Positions 44,301 through 52,713 are shown, counted from the stretch's first letter. The stretch is DNA of 64,000 nt from Hymenobacter aranciens (GCF_030580865.1 NZ_JAUQSY010000004.1:186001-250000), one strand, 5' to 3'. A program made the numbers and translations. The notes: a model not told the origin generated them from the sequence alone.

Positions 44301-47300
44301 AATAACTGCCGCCAAAATCCAGCCCCATCAGCCCATGCTGACGGAACACGTCAAGGCTCTGGTCATAGAGCGTGGCCAGCAGCTCGGCATCGGCGGGCTT
44401 GCCGTCGGCTTGGTGGATGGTCACGCGCCAGGTTTCCTTCTGGCCGGGCTGCAGCTTGTCGCGGAAGGTATTGATGGATAGCTTCAGCGGCTGCGGCGGC
44501 TCGGCCACCTGCACGGTAGCCGTGTGGTGGTAGAGGTGGTTGTCGCGTACCTGCGTGGTGTGGATGTAGAGCGGGCCCCGCGCCGTGGCCGGGCCGCTGG
44601 CTACTTCCAACCGCTGTTGCTGGCCGGCCGTCAGGGTCAGCCATTCCTTTTGCAGCAGCTGGCCGCCGCGCTCCACTTCCAGCAGCACGCGGGCATCGGT
44701 TTCGCTACTGCCTAGCAGCAGGGTGGCGGGCTGGCCGGGGCGCACGCTGTCGGCGGGCACCAGCACCCAGTCGGGCGTGGCATAGGGAATCTGGCTGGCC
44801 TTCGAGTCGTAGAGCACGAAATCCAGCTGCGCCTGCGCCGAATCCTGGCCCGCCACGCGGGCTTTGAGCTGGTAACGGCCGGTGGGCAGGCCCGCCAGCG
44901 CGGCCTGCAGGTTGGGCAGCGCGGGGCCGTTTTTGGTATCGAAGGGCAGCTCCTGCACCAGGCGCGGCCTGGCTTCATTCTCCTCGTTTTCAGGCACCGG
45001 ACCGGGCACGCCGGGCGGCAGCGGGCGGTAGCTGCGCTCCAGCAGGCGCAGGGTGCCGGTGGCGGGCGTCGGCTCGCCGGTGGCATTGGTGCTGAATAGC
45101 TTAAACGCCTCCAGCGCCTGCTTGTCGGCCTTATCCGGCCCTTCCAGCCGCAGGCTGATGAGGTCTTTGCCGATGGTCAGGCTTTGGGTGCCGGTGCGGG
45201 TTTCGCCCGCCGCGTCGGTCACGTCGGCCGTGATTTCAAAAATGTACGTGGACTCCCAGCGGCGCTTGCCCGTTTTGGGCACCACCGGCGGCGTGAAGGT
45301 GATAGTGAAGCGGCCTTCGGCATCGGTCTGGGTGGTGCCGTGCGCAATTTCCTGGCTGCCGGCCCCGCCCCCACCGGGCACGAAGCGCCCGCCGTAGCCG
45401 AAGTACAGCATCAGCTCGCGGCGCGTGACGCGGTAGCTCACTGTGGCGCCGTCGGTGGCTTGCCCGGCGTAGGCTTTGGCCTGGCCGCGTAGCGTCAGCG
45501 GCTGGCCCAGGGCGGGCGTGCCCGTCACCGGCTCGAAGGTCACGGCGAAGGTAGGCCGCTTGTAATCTTCCACGGCGAAGCTCACGCTGCCGTCGTCGGT
45601 TTGCAAGCTCATTTCGCCATTGAGCAGGCTGGTGGGCAGCACCAGCGAGCCATGAAACGAGCCGAACTCCGACGTGGTGAAGGTCAGCGTCTGCACGGTC
45701 TGGCCGTTCACATCCTGCAAGCGCACGCTCACCGGCTGGCCAGTCAGCAGCGTGCTTTTTTCATTGACGTGCTGCGCCAGTACCCCCTTGAAATACAGCG
45801 TTTGCCCCGGCCGGTAAATGGCGCGGTCGGTAAACATAAACGTGCGGCGCTGCGTGGGCTCCAGTCCCGGGCGGCCGGGGTAGTAGTAGCCGTTCACGCC
45901 CGCCACCAGCAGCGTATCGGTGCCGCGCCAGATGCGCACGGCCTGCAGCTGCTCGCGGTTGTCGTTGGTGCTGGCGGGGGCCGGCAGCTGCACTTCGCCG
46001 CCGGGGTTGGTTTTCAGGATGTCGCTCGGGCGGCTGACGTAGTCTTGCTTTTTACGGTCGTAATACTGGTAGCTGGCCCGCGCCGATACGCCCGCCAGCG
46101 GCGCCCCGCTCTGCCGGTGTAGCACCAGCAGCTGCGGCGCGCCGGTGTCGGCCTCGCGGCGGTGCACGGCGCTTAGCTCGCTGGCGCCCAGCACGGCGTA
46201 GCTGGTCGCGGCCCCGGGGCGCTGCTCCAGCGGCTTGTCGGCTTGGTTGCTCAGCACCACCAGGTAGTAGCCGGCGGGCAGGGCCGTGCCCGCTGCGCTT
46301 ATTTTCTGCGTTTTATAATCGAGCGGATGCGCAGGTACCGGCACCGCCCAGTTAGCAACCGGCTTATTTTTCAACGCCCGGGCATAACGTTCGGCAAAGG
46401 TGCGTTGCCGCGAATCGTAGCGTCCAAAAGCCTCCCACTCCTGCATGGTAATGCGGTAGGCCCAGGCGTGTAAGCTACTCAGGTTGAGCGCCGTAGCATC
46501 GAGTCGCCAGGGCTGGCCGGGCGTCACGATGTCGGCGGCCGAAAAATCCAGCTCCGGCCGCTCGATTTCCTCCCGAATACTCCGCGCCCGCTGCGCCCCC
46601 CGCGACTTCGGATACGCCTTCTCGGCTTCCTTCGCCAGGGCCACCGCCGCCACGTTTTCCCCCGCTTCGTGCAGGGCCTGCACCCGCCGCGCCGTAAACT
46701 CCGTGCTGATGGGTAGGGTCTTATACGTCTCCGCCATGCGCACCAGCGCTGGCACATACAGCTCTGCCAAGTCGGTCCCCGGCGTGATGCCGTGCAGGTA
46801 ATCAAGCCGCTGCAAGTCCACATCGGCCAGCGCGGCCACGTTCTGCGGAGCCAGTTGCTGGCGCGAGGCCGTGAGGCGCTGCAACAGGTGCAGCGTGTGC
46901 AGCTGCCCGTTCAGCGAATCGACCTCCGGGGCCAGCAGGCGCAGGGCGGCAAACTCGGCAGCTGTACCAAACACCTTCGGCTCGGTGAGCAGGAATTGCT
47001 GCTCGGGCCGGGTCACGTACAGCTCCTGGTTTTGCAGCCCCTGAATGGCGCGGTGCGCCAGCAAATCGTAGAGTGAGGGGCGCAGGGCGCGGCCTTCGGC
47101 ATCGCCGCCGGTGGCCAGGTCGCCCAGCTCGGCCAGGGTGGTTTTCAGCTGGCGCTGGGGCTCATCTTCCACCGATTGGTAGTAGTGCCGCACGATGGTG
47201 GCACCCAGCCGGCCCAGGTCCCAGGTGGCGAGGCCGGTACCGCCGTCGGCAGTGGTGTTGCCATCGTCGGGGCGGGGCTTGGTCCCGGCGGTACGCTGGT

Positions 47301-47685
47301 AGAGGCGGTAGCGGTTTTGGTTTAAGTAATTAGTGTAAAGCTCGGCCAGCAGCGAGTGCAGGATAGGCCGGGCCGGGAAATTAGCCGTTTGCAAGTCCTT
47401 TTCGAGCAGGCTGATGGCTTTTTCGTCGGCATCTTCCTCCTTGCGCTGCAACAGCCTGATTTTGTAGAGCAGGGCTCGCACGTAGGCGGGGGCGTTGTTC
47501 TGCTTTTTGGCATCCTGATACAAGGCTTCCACCAGCGGCGCGGCGGTAGCCGTCTGGTCTTTAGCAAGCAGGGTATCAATCTTTTTCCAGCGCGGCCCGA
47601 AGGGGCCGGGCGGCGGGGCCGGGGCGGCCGAGTCGTTGCTAAACGTCATCAGGACAAGTAAAAGAGCAAACAGGATATAACGCAT
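41368..47685 (-). CDS. Bacterial alpha-2-macroglobulin family protein
   Basis: A 2105-residue exported protein. The ATG with complement 47683-47685 is preferred to a GTG two codons earlier. After the signal peptide comes an alpha-helical region of ~350 residues, then MG domains with the MG2 mark (TDRAIYRPGQTLYFKG), the A2M core (LWQPALRTDKNGDVVLEFQMPEA region) and the thioester domain with C1549-S-E-Q in YECSEQ. The CxEQ motif suggests that a covalent thioester can form to trap attacking proteases. The protein should be periplasmic. A 21-bp tandem repeat codes for a 7-residue Leu-phased linker just upstream of the thioester region. No PbpC gene, the common partner, lies next to it. Confidence 0.9.
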   Translation of the reverse strand: MRYILFALLLVLMTFSNDSAAPAPPPGPFGPRWKKIDTLLAKDQTATAAPLVEALYQDAKKQNNAPAYVRALLYKIRLLQRKEEDADEKAISLLEKDLQTANFPARPILHSLLAELYTNYLNQNRYRLYQRTAGTKPRPDDGNTTADGGTGLATWDLGRLGATIVRHYYQSVEDEPQRQLKTTLAELGDLATGGDAEGRALRPSLYDLLAHRAIQGLQNQELYVTRPEQQFLLTEPKVFGTAAEFAALRLLAPEVDSLNGQLHTLHLLQRLTASRQQLAPQNVAALADVDLQRLDYLHGITPGTDLAELYVPALVRMAETYKTLPISTEFTARRVQALHEAGENVAAVALAKEAEKAYPKSRGAQRARSIREEIERPELDFSAADIVTPGQPWRLDATALNLSSLHAWAYRITMQEWEAFGRYDSRQRTFAERYARALKNKPVANWAVPVPAHPLDYKTQKISAAGTALPAGYYLVVLSNQADKPLEQRPGAATSYAVLGASELSAVHRREADTGAPQLLVLHRQSGAPLAGVSARASYQYYDRKKQDYVSRPSDILKTNPGGEVQLPAPASTNDNREQLQAVRIWRGTDTLLVAGVNGYYYPGRPGLEPTQRRTFMFTDRAIYRPGQTLYFKGVLAQHVNEKSTLLTGQPVSVRLQDVNGQTVQTLTFTTSEFGSFHGSLVLPTSLLNGEMSLQTDDGSVSFAVEDYKRPTFAVTFEPVTGTPALGQPLTLRGQAKAYAGQATDGATVSYRVTRRELMLYFGYGGRFVPGGGGAGSQEIAHGTTQTDAEGRFTITFTPPVVPKTGKRRWESTYIFEITADVTDAAGETRTGTQSLTIGKDLISLRLEGPDKADKQALEAFKLFSTNATGEPTPATGTLRLLERSYRPLPPGVPGPVPENEENEARPRLVQELPFDTKNGPALPNLQAALAGLPTGRYQLKARVAGQDSAQAQLDFVLYDSKASQIPYATPDWVLVPADSVRPGQPATLLLGSSETDARVLLEVERGGQLLQKEWLTLTAGQQQRLEVASGPATARGPLYIHTTQVRDNHLYHHTATVQVAEPPQPLKLSINTFRDKLQPGQKETWRVTIHQADGKPADAELLATLYDQSLDVFRQHGLMGLDFGGSYYPSRFEWAGNFGELDGQSLFSPPYSGVSELEYPMLNNWLGGGNIIHGKLLSRSKRSLGYSNAVVVQDSNADMAMMAAPAPAMAAAPSGMALKEVAIAGNATPPPPPPAPPKADLSGIVARSDFRETALWQPALRTDKNGDVVLEFQMPEAVTRWQLLTLAHDKNLRTGRLARQLVTQKQIQITPNAPRFFRQGDSFTFQAKFSNLTDAAVSGTAQLFLLDAATGQDITSQLLKGNAQQAVAANGQQSAAVSWEIALPGDFAPAAVTYRVVAQTDGGTSADPKGTKKEQRRAKKHLGAPNKDLEGAKTTLGGPTSDLKAPITTLTGAKTTLGGSYSDLGGTNTTFTDGEENTLPVLPNRILVTESLPLPIVGPATRDFDLTKLSSTSSPTRRNQSLTLEMTSNPAWYAVQSLPYLMEYPYECSEQVFSRLYANLLAAQILKSNPRFKTVLVEWNRQAQNGTAAQKNALESKLAQNQELKNLLLQETPWVRDAQGETERLARLSTLFDEVRLRAETTAALAKLQRMQLGSGAFPWFEKMPDDRYITQLIVAGFGKLKKLGAFDAEQDDVARNILQDAQRYLDNALARDYAELRKIKGIKLAEQHIGDLHIQALYARSFWTAPIPASAKPAYDYYRGQAATYWPAQTRYLQAQTALLLFRANANQRSASAKAPAAQDILRALSENALHSPELGMYWKEVRGGYYWREAPTETQATLIEAFHEVKADQKSVDEMKLWLLKQKQTHSWESTRATADACYALLLRGSDWLTPSQPLQITVGGETVRPEAAQAGTGYFKTTWAAAEIKPAQGKVRVQKTDAGVAWGALYWQYFEDLDKITPAATPLSLTRELYRETRTAAGPQLEKLTATSPLKVGDALVVRLVLRTDRELEYVHLKDQRAAGLEPIAQTSGYRYQNGLGYYESPRDAATNFFLSAVPRGTHVFEYRLRASQAGDFSGGLSQVQCLYAPEFGSHSAGGRLTIGR
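43265..43474. repeat. Ten 21-bp tandem repeats inside the macroglobulin gene
   Basis: Units start every 21 bp (43265, 43286, 43307, 43328 ... 43454) with a pattern near CCTCCGAGGgTAgTTTTTGCA. They code on the minus strand for 7-residue units ending in L or F (TSDL, TTL, KDL). Inverted parts such as AACTACC..GGTAGTT occur. The same 21-bp period is seen at 33809-33972 and 55794-56024. Confidence 0.88.
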
Positions 47686-47856
47686 GGGCACTTATAAAAG
47701 CAAAAAAACGATAGCCGCCACGCCTTCTACGATGCGGACCGGGGCGGTATTGCATACTGCGGGCCAAAGTTCATCGTTTGGCAATAGCTAGAGTGGTAGC
47801 ATGAATCCGATAACGCTCCTAGTAGTTGTCAAATTATAAAAAAGTTAAGCCTGGTA

Positions 47857-47886
47857 TTGCGCCTATGCCATTTGGACTTAGCTTTG
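47857..47886 (+). promoter_or_regulatory. Bacteroidota promoter for the outer-membrane barrel gene
   Basis: TTG (47857-47859), exactly 19 nt, then TAGCTTTG (47879-47886). This argues that the TTG is the -33 box and not a start codon, and supports the ATG at 47914. Confidence 0.8.
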
Positions 47887-47913
47887 TCCCGCATTTTTTT
47901 CATCACTCATTTT

Positions 47914-48639
47914 ATGCAAGTTAAGTTTTACACTATTCTAACCACCCTGGCCTGTCTGGCGGGTGCCCATTCGGCCAGTGCCCAGTTCAGCATCGGTCCC
48001 CGACTAGGCCTGAACCTGGCCGATGTTGCGCTCAGCGGTGACCTCGATGGCGATACCGACACAAAAATCTCAGCCGGCGTGCAGGTTGGGGTGGCGGCTA
48101 CCATTGGGCTGGCCGACAAATTTGCCTTCCAGCCCGCGCTGCTGTACTCGCAGAAGGGCTTCAAGCGGGAACAGACCGAAACCGAAACCTTTGGTGGTAT
48201 TACATACACGGCCTCCTTCTCTTCCAAAGCCAGCTTCAACTATCTGGAAGTGCCGCTGAATTTCGTATTCACCACCGGGGGCGAAAACGGCTTTCAGGTT
48301 TTTGCCGGCCCTTACCTGGCTTACGGAGTGGGCGGCAAAACTGAATCCAAATACTCCGTAAAGGACGCTAACGGCACTACTTACGACAGCGGCTCCGAAA
48401 ACAAAACGGTGAAATTTGCTGATAAGGAAGGCTCGGATGATTATTCCTACGTCCGGGCTCTCGACCTGGGCCTTAACGGTGGCCTGGGCTACCGGCAGGG
48501 TCCGTTCCAGGCGCAGGTAGGCTATGGCCTGGGGCTCGGCAACCTGATACCCCAGAATGAGAATGGTGACGAATATGATTACAAAGCGCGCAACCGGGTA
48601 ATTCAGGTATCGGCTACTTATTTCTTCAGCGTGAAATAA
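47914..48639 (+). CDS. Outer-membrane beta-barrel protein (PorT/OmpW-like fold)
   Basis: A 241-residue protein with a signal peptide (MQVKFYTILTTLACLAG...SASAQ). Alternating polar/aromatic strands (FSIGPRLGLNLADV, FAFQPALLYSQKGF, FNYLEVPLNFVFTTG, GFQVFAGPYLAYGVGG, LDLGLNGGLGYRQGP) and the 'YLEVPL' motif are typical of the porin_family/PorT-like eight-stranded barrels common in Bacteroidota. The last residues (IQVSATYFFSVK) look like the closing strand. Start chosen at 47914 because the promoter -7 box ends at 47886. Its role is unknown; small barrels of this group often have structural or T9SS-related tasks. A bidirectional terminator follows. Confidence 0.85.
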   Translation: MQVKFYTILTTLACLAGAHSASAQFSIGPRLGLNLADVALSGDLDGDTDTKISAGVQVGVAATIGLADKFAFQPALLYSQKGFKREQTETETFGGITYTASFSSKASFNYLEVPLNFVFTTGGENGFQVFAGPYLAYGVGGKTESKYSVKDANGTTYDSGSENKTVKFADKEGSDDYSYVRALDLGLNGGLGYRQGPFQAQVGYGLGLGNLIPQNENGDEYDYKARNRVIQVSATYFFSVK

Positions 48640-48652
48640 ATGCTTGTCGCTT

Positions 48653-48695
48653 ATAAAAAAGCCGGCTGACCTTTTGGGTCGGCCGGCTTTTTTAT
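48653..48695. terminator. Bidirectional terminator
   Basis: An 18-bp stem (48653-48670 with 48678-48695, one G-U pair) with A6/T6 ends between the convergent genes ending at 48639 and 48712. Confidence 0.9.
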
Positions 48696-48711
48696 ATTTC
48701 TGAATGGCTGC

Positions 48712-49293
48712 TCAAACCTTGGCTTCCAACCCTTTCAGCACCGCTTCGGCCTGCAGCACGTGGCGCTGAATGTGGGCTACCAGAAACTCCAGCTGGTCCG
48801 TCAGCCGCAGGCGCAGCAAGGGCATAAGCGGGTTGGGGATGCGCACCATATTGGCATTCACCTGGCGAGCCAGCAGCACCAGGCGCAGCAGCTCATCGAG
48901 CTGGCGGCTATACACTTCCGTGACCGTGCGAGGCAGGCGCGTGCCGGTGGGTGCGTAGCGCTGGGGCGTGGTCAGGGCCCGCTCGGCGGCCGGGCGGCGC
49001 ATCGATTCGATGAGCCGCCGGCCGATGAAACCGCTCTTGGCCGTATCGGCGGGTTTGGAACCTGCTGCCATGGCTTTATTAAGACGGGCGGCAATTTCGG
49101 GCAGGTAGTGGCCACCCACAATATTGAGGTGTTCAAGGCATTGGCCCACGCTCCAGCGGCTGGGGCTGGGCCGCCGGTTCAGCACGTCGGGGCTGAGGGG
49201 ACGGAAGTGCTGCTGCGCCTGCACCCGCAGCAGCAGCAGCTGGTCGGTGAGGCGGTCGAAAAACTCGGGAGTAGCGCGGGCGTCTGTGGGCAT
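48712..49293 (-). CDS. DinB-like four-helix protein
   Basis: A 193-residue protein counted from the ATG with complement 49291-49293 (further in-frame codons upstream reach 49377 but would run into the divergent gene's control region). Motifs WSVGQCLEHLN near residue 47 and LEFLVAHIQRH near the end supply the spaced histidines of the DinB_2 / YfiT-like metal-binding superfamily. Such proteins bind Ni or Zn and include thiol-dependent S-transferases and stress proteins. It is cytosolic, a single-gene unit, divergent from 49414. The specific reaction is unknown. Confidence 0.8.
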   Translation of the reverse strand: MPTDARATPEFFDRLTDQLLLLRVQAQQHFRPLSPDVLNRRPSPSRWSVGQCLEHLNIVGGHYLPEIAARLNKAMAAGSKPADTAKSGFIGRRLIESMRRPAAERALTTPQRYAPTGTRLPRTVTEVYSRQLDELLRLVLLARQVNANMVRIPNPLMPLLRLRLTDQLEFLVAHIQRHVLQAEAVLKGLEAKV

Positions 49294-49413
49294 AATTCGA
49301 AGGAAACCTAACCAACCGTAAACATACCATTTAACGGTCGGTTTTCGGACAAAACAACGGCCTGAACGGCCAAACACCGGAGATATTTACCAGCCGTCCG
49401 GTATCTTGGCCGC

Positions 49414-50385
49414 ATGGTAAACGAATGGACAGCGCGACTGGGCTTGCTGGCCGGGCTCGGCTTAGTGCCTTGGCTGGCACCAGCCCAGGCCGTGCCCAAC
49501 CCCGGCGAACGGGTCGAAAGCCTGGTCACTTTCGGCGCAGCGTCGGACAAAACCTGGGGCGACGACGACTATACGCAAACTTTCTTCTTTCTGATACCTG
49601 AAGGCCAGCGCCAGCCGGTGTACATCCGGGTGTGGGACCCCGACTGTGGCGGCCAGAACGACGACCTCAAGGGCTCGGCCAGCACTACCACCTCGTTCAG
49701 CCTCTACGGCGGCGCGGGTACTTTTAGCGGTCCGGGCGCCCGCGAGCCCCACGCCATACCCAACCCCAGCGGCCGCCTCATCAAAAGCCAGACCTTCGGC
49801 AACGAGCCGAAGTACGACGGCAAGTGGTTCACCTTCGGCCCGCTCAACCCGCTGGAAGGCGAGCCGGTGAGCGAATTCAAGGGCCGCGTGTTCAAAATGA
49901 TAGCCAAGGGCCTCAGCGGCAACGACGGCAACCTGTACCGCTACTTTTTCAGCACCAGCCCCACGCAGAACATTCCCGTGGAAGGCGGCAATGCCTTTAC
50001 GTACAAATACGGCTTCCGCTTGCCGGCCACCAGCAGCAAGGCTACCGTGCACCTCTACCCTTTCGTTAACGACCGGGTAGTGAGCATCAAGCAAAGCAAT
50101 TTTGACATGGACAACGCGGCGAAGCTGACCATCTTCAGCATCGCCAAAAACGGCCACTCCGGTGTGGTGAGCGGCGATGGCGTGTGGGCCAACAGTACGC
50201 TACCCATCGTGGACAAAGAGCACGGCCTGAGCCTGGACTTCCGCCTCACCTCCAACCTGAAGACGCCCAACGACCTGGTTTTCTACGTCACCGACCAGTA
50301 CGATACGGCCCTGCCCTTCTTCGCCATTCCGCTGGGCGGCCCACCGCGCTACCAGTACGATATCGACGTGAAGGTGCACCGGTAG
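49414..50385 (+). CDS. Secreted protein of unknown function
   Basis: A 323-residue protein with a signal peptide (hydrophobic GLLAGLGLVPWLAPAQA). It reads as beta-rich: VYIRVWDPDCGGQNDD, FSLYGGAGTFSGPGA, KWFTFGPLNPLEGE, FKMIAKGLSGNDGNLYRYFFS. The DPDC and Asn/Asp-rich pieces suggest calcium-dependent beta-sandwich parts. I recall similar proteins encoded near OmpA-like genes in Bacteroidota, but I cannot name the family. No lipobox, no T9SS tail. It probably acts in the periplasm or is released. The inverted repeat 50398-50475 follows. Confidence 0.7.
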   Translation: MVNEWTARLGLLAGLGLVPWLAPAQAVPNPGERVESLVTFGAASDKTWGDDDYTQTFFFLIPEGQRQPVYIRVWDPDCGGQNDDLKGSASTTTSFSLYGGAGTFSGPGAREPHAIPNPSGRLIKSQTFGNEPKYDGKWFTFGPLNPLEGEPVSEFKGRVFKMIAKGLSGNDGNLYRYFFSTSPTQNIPVEGGNAFTYKYGFRLPATSSKATVHLYPFVNDRVVSIKQSNFDMDNAAKLTIFSIAKNGHSGVVSGDGVWANSTLPIVDKEHGLSLDFRLTSNLKTPNDLVFYVTDQYDTALPFFAIPLGGPPRYQYDIDVKVHR

Positions 50386-50397
50386 GTGAGTTATGAA

Positions 50398-50475
50398 TTA
50401 TGAGTTAAAAGTTATGAGTTGAAATCGGACTTAGTTCTACTGCGAGGTTATTAACTCATAACTTTTAACTCATAA
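50398..50475. repeat. 23-bp inverted repeat running up to the GNAT start codon
   Basis: Arms 50398-50420 (TTATGAGTTAAAAGTTATGA...) and 50453-50475 are exact reverse complements. The right arm ends 3 nt before the ATG of the next gene, so the structure could affect its translation. Confidence 0.85.
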
Positions 50476-50478
50476 CTC

Positions 50479-50958
50479 ATGACCATTCGCCCTTACACCC
50501 CCGCCGACCGCGCCGCCTGCCTGGCCATCTTCGAGAGCAATATGCCGCGCTACTTCGCGCCTGATGAGTTGCCCGGCTTCGCGCGCTGGCTTGATGCGCA
50601 GGATGCTGGCCGCCTGGCGTATGCCGAAAGCCTGGCCGAGCCATATTTCGTGGTGGAGGTAGCCGGGCAGGTCGTGGCCTGCGGCGGCCTCGGCATCTAC
50701 CTCAAACAGCCCTTGCTCACGATGGCCTGGGGCATGGTGCGCAACGACTTGCACCACCAGGGCACTGGCCGGGCGCTACTCCAGCATCGTCTGCAATTCG
50801 CGGCTACGCACCACCCCAGCTACGCCGTGGTGCTGGATACTTCCCAGCATACCTACCCATTTTTTGAGAAGCTGGGCTTTCAGGTAACGAAAGTCACTCC
50901 CGACGGATACGGTCCCGGCCTGCACCGCTACGATATGCAGCGCCCTGCCCAGCGGTAA
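50479..50958 (+). CDS. GNAT-family N-acetyltransferase
   Basis: A 159-residue acetyltransferase with N-terminal strand MTIRPYTPADRAACLAIF, the acetyl-CoA-binding motif as HHQGTGRALLQH (Q/R-x-x-G-x-G/A, near residue 93) and a C-terminal FFEKLGFQ. The full GNAT fold length is present. It transfers acetyl from acetyl-CoA to an amine; the acceptor cannot be predicted. The start codon lies right behind the arm of an inverted repeat. It is likely cytosolic. A terminator follows. Confidence 0.88.
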   Translation: MTIRPYTPADRAACLAIFESNMPRYFAPDELPGFARWLDAQDAGRLAYAESLAEPYFVVEVAGQVVACGGLGIYLKQPLLTMAWGMVRNDLHHQGTGRALLQHRLQFAATHHPSYAVVLDTSQHTYPFFEKLGFQVTKVTPDGYGPGLHRYDMQRPAQR

Positions 50959-50960
50959 AC

Positions 50961-50994
50961 AGAAAAGCCTGATGCAGTTGCAGCAGGCTTTTCT
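50961..50994. terminator. Bidirectional terminator after the GNAT gene
   Basis: An 11-bp stem (50961-50971 with 50984-50994) with AGAAAAGCC/GGCTTTTCT ends between the genes ending at 50958 (plus) and 51016 (minus). Confidence 0.85.
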
Positions 50995-51015
50995 TTCGAG
51001 GGTTTGGTTTGGCGG

Positions 51016-52209
51016 TTACTCAGCCGCCTGCTCGTCGTCGCGGCCGGCGTTGCGGCGCGGGGCGCTGCCATAGTCCGTGTCGCTGGCTGGCGGGCTGGCG
51101 GCGGCATCATTAGCGGGCTGGCTTTGGCGGTCGGCATCGGGGCGGGCACCGGGGTTTTTATCGTTGTAGGAGCCGCCTTTGGAGCCGTAGCCCTGGCTGG
51201 TGTCGCCGCCCTCAGTGGCCAGTTTGGTACCGACGGTATTGCCCTGGCGCTCGGCCCCGGTGTGAGGGTCCGAGGGCTTGGGCTGCTCGCTGCGCTGGTG
51301 GCCGTAGCCGTAGCCCTCGCCCTGGGGGGCCTGGGGGGCATTGGGGCCACTGGGGGCGGCGCCACCGGCCGGCTGCTGCGCGGTGCCGGCCGAGTCGTGG
51401 TGTTCGCCGCCGGCGCTGCCCTGGTTGTCGTAGCCCCCGCGCGAGGAACGCTGGTCTTCGCTTTGGTTGCGGCCGGGCGCGGGCGGGGTTTCCAGGGGCT
51501 GGCCGACGGTGCGGGGCAGGCCCACGCCGCTGGTGTGGCCGTAGTCGGGGGCGTAGCCAGCGCCCTGCACTTCCACCGAGCCGTTGTCGTTCTGGTGGGC
51601 GGCAGCGGCATCGGTGCGGTCGGGCAGGTTGCGGTTGTCGAAGTCGTTGCCGCGGCCGTCGGTGGGCTGGTGGGCAAAAACGGGCGCGGCGGGCGGCGTG
51701 TCGATAACGGCGGCCTGCTCCACCGGCGAGGCTTGCACGTCGGGCCGCTCGTCGTGGCCGTCGTAGGCTTGGTAGGCATTCACGTCGCCACCGTCGGCGC
51801 GCACCACGCCTTCGCCGTAGTATTTTCTATCAATGCCGCCGTGCTCGGTCACGCCTTCGCGAAACTGATTACCGAAGCCGCCGTGGGTCGCACCCTGCGC
51901 CCCCTGCACGCCAAACTCGCCGCGGTCGGCGCTGCTGGCCTGGTTATCGGCGTGGGCCTGGTCGTTGTACACATCCCGGGTCGACTTGTTGAAGTTGGGG
52001 TCGGGAATTTCGCTGGGCTGGGATTTCCGGATTTCAGCCAGGTCGGCGGGGTCGGGGCGGGCGGCGGGGCCGCTGCCATGGCCGGTGGCGCTGGGCTGGC
52101 CCACGGCGGGCACGGGGCGGGCGGCGGTGTTTTCGGCCGGGCCGCCGAGGGGGTTGCCGGCAATGTAGTTGGCCTCGGTGTTGAGGTCTTTTTCTTCTTC
52201 GGTAGGCAT
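51016..52209 (-). CDS. Long disordered, very hydrophilic Gly/Asn/Gln/Asp-rich protein
   Basis: A 397-residue protein counted from the ATG with complement 52207-52209. It has no signal peptide and no hydrophobic stretch. The composition is dominated by Gly, Ala, Asp, Asn, Gln, Pro and Ser, with scattered YGHQ, YDNQGS and GYGSKGG pieces and almost no Cys, Leu or Ile. This is expected for an intrinsically disordered, hydrophilin-like protein. Hydrophilins in other organisms help during drying or osmotic stress, and the divergent neighbour is a cold-shock protein, which would fit, but no function is proven. No homologous domain is recognised. Confidence 0.7.
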   Translation of the reverse strand: MPTEEEKDLNTEANYIAGNPLGGPAENTAARPVPAVGQPSATGHGSGPAARPDPADLAEIRKSQPSEIPDPNFNKSTRDVYNDQAHADNQASSADRGEFGVQGAQGATHGGFGNQFREGVTEHGGIDRKYYGEGVVRADGGDVNAYQAYDGHDERPDVQASPVEQAAVIDTPPAAPVFAHQPTDGRGNDFDNRNLPDRTDAAAAHQNDNGSVEVQGAGYAPDYGHTSGVGLPRTVGQPLETPPAPGRNQSEDQRSSRGGYDNQGSAGGEHHDSAGTAQQPAGGAAPSGPNAPQAPQGEGYGYGHQRSEQPKPSDPHTGAERQGNTVGTKLATEGGDTSQGYGSKGGSYNDKNPGARPDADRQSQPANDAAASPPASDTDYGSAPRRNAGRDDEQAAE

Positions 52210-52365
52210 GACAAACAAGGGGAATCGGTGAAGGCCGGCCGGAAACCTACGGGCCTCTTTCCTATACGCGGCCCCGTTCGTGTAGTTCAGGCGCTAGGGC
52301 GGTGGCGCGGCGGCTTCGCGGTTTTTGCCTTTTATTTGCCGTCTTCACCCATTCTTTTAGTTGCT

Positions 52366-52560
52366 ATGCTTACTGGCACCGTCAAATTTTTCAACGACAC
52401 CAAAGGCTTCGGCTTCATCGTCGCCGACGATACGCAGGAAGAAATCTTCGTTCACCAAACCGGCCTCATCCACGAAATTCAGGAGGGCGACCGGGTCGAA
52501 TTCAACATCAAGGCCGGCAAGAAAGGCCCCAATGCCGTGGATGTGACGCGGATTGTGTAA
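52366..52560 (+). CDS. Cold-shock domain protein
   Basis: A 64-residue single cold-shock domain: MLTGTVKFFNDTKGFGFI with RNP1 (KGFGFI) and RNP2-like (EIFVHQTGL) motifs, ending GPNAVDVTRIV. Such proteins bind single-stranded nucleic acid and loosen RNA structure; some are cold-induced, others constitutive. The ATG at 52366 gives the exact family length, so the long open frame upstream is ignored. The inverted repeat 52579-52713 lies 18 bp after its stop. It is divergent from the disordered protein 51016-52209. Confidence 0.95.
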   Translation: MLTGTVKFFNDTKGFGFIVADDTQEEIFVHQTGLIHEIQEGDRVEFNIKAGKKGPNAVDVTRIV

Positions 52561-52578
52561 GTAGAACGACAAAACCAG

Positions 52579-52713
52579 AACGTCATCCTGAGGCGCAGCC
52601 GAAAGGACCTCGCCCACTTCTCTGTGGCAGTAAATTCAACCGTTCAAACGGTGATGATTACTGCTGCACGAGGCGCGGGCGAGGTCCTTTCGGCTGCGCC
52701 TCAGGATGACGTT
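52579..52713. repeat. Inverted repeat between convergent csp and gldH genes
   Basis: Arms AACGTCATCCTGAGGCGCAG... and ...CTGCGCCTCAGGATGACGTT pair over about 30 nt. It is a third close copy of the element at 21323-21454, including the GAGGTCCTTTCG part. Confidence 0.85.

Noticed and set aside
47857..47913. TTG start adding 19 residues to the outer-membrane barrel protein
   Set aside because: This TTG is the -33 box of a good promoter, and the signal peptide begins at the ATG at 47914.
51004..52365. Long plus-strand frame running into the cold-shock gene
   Set aside because: Only the last 64 codons (from ATG 52366) form the complete cold-shock domain. The rest is antisense to the disordered protein gene.
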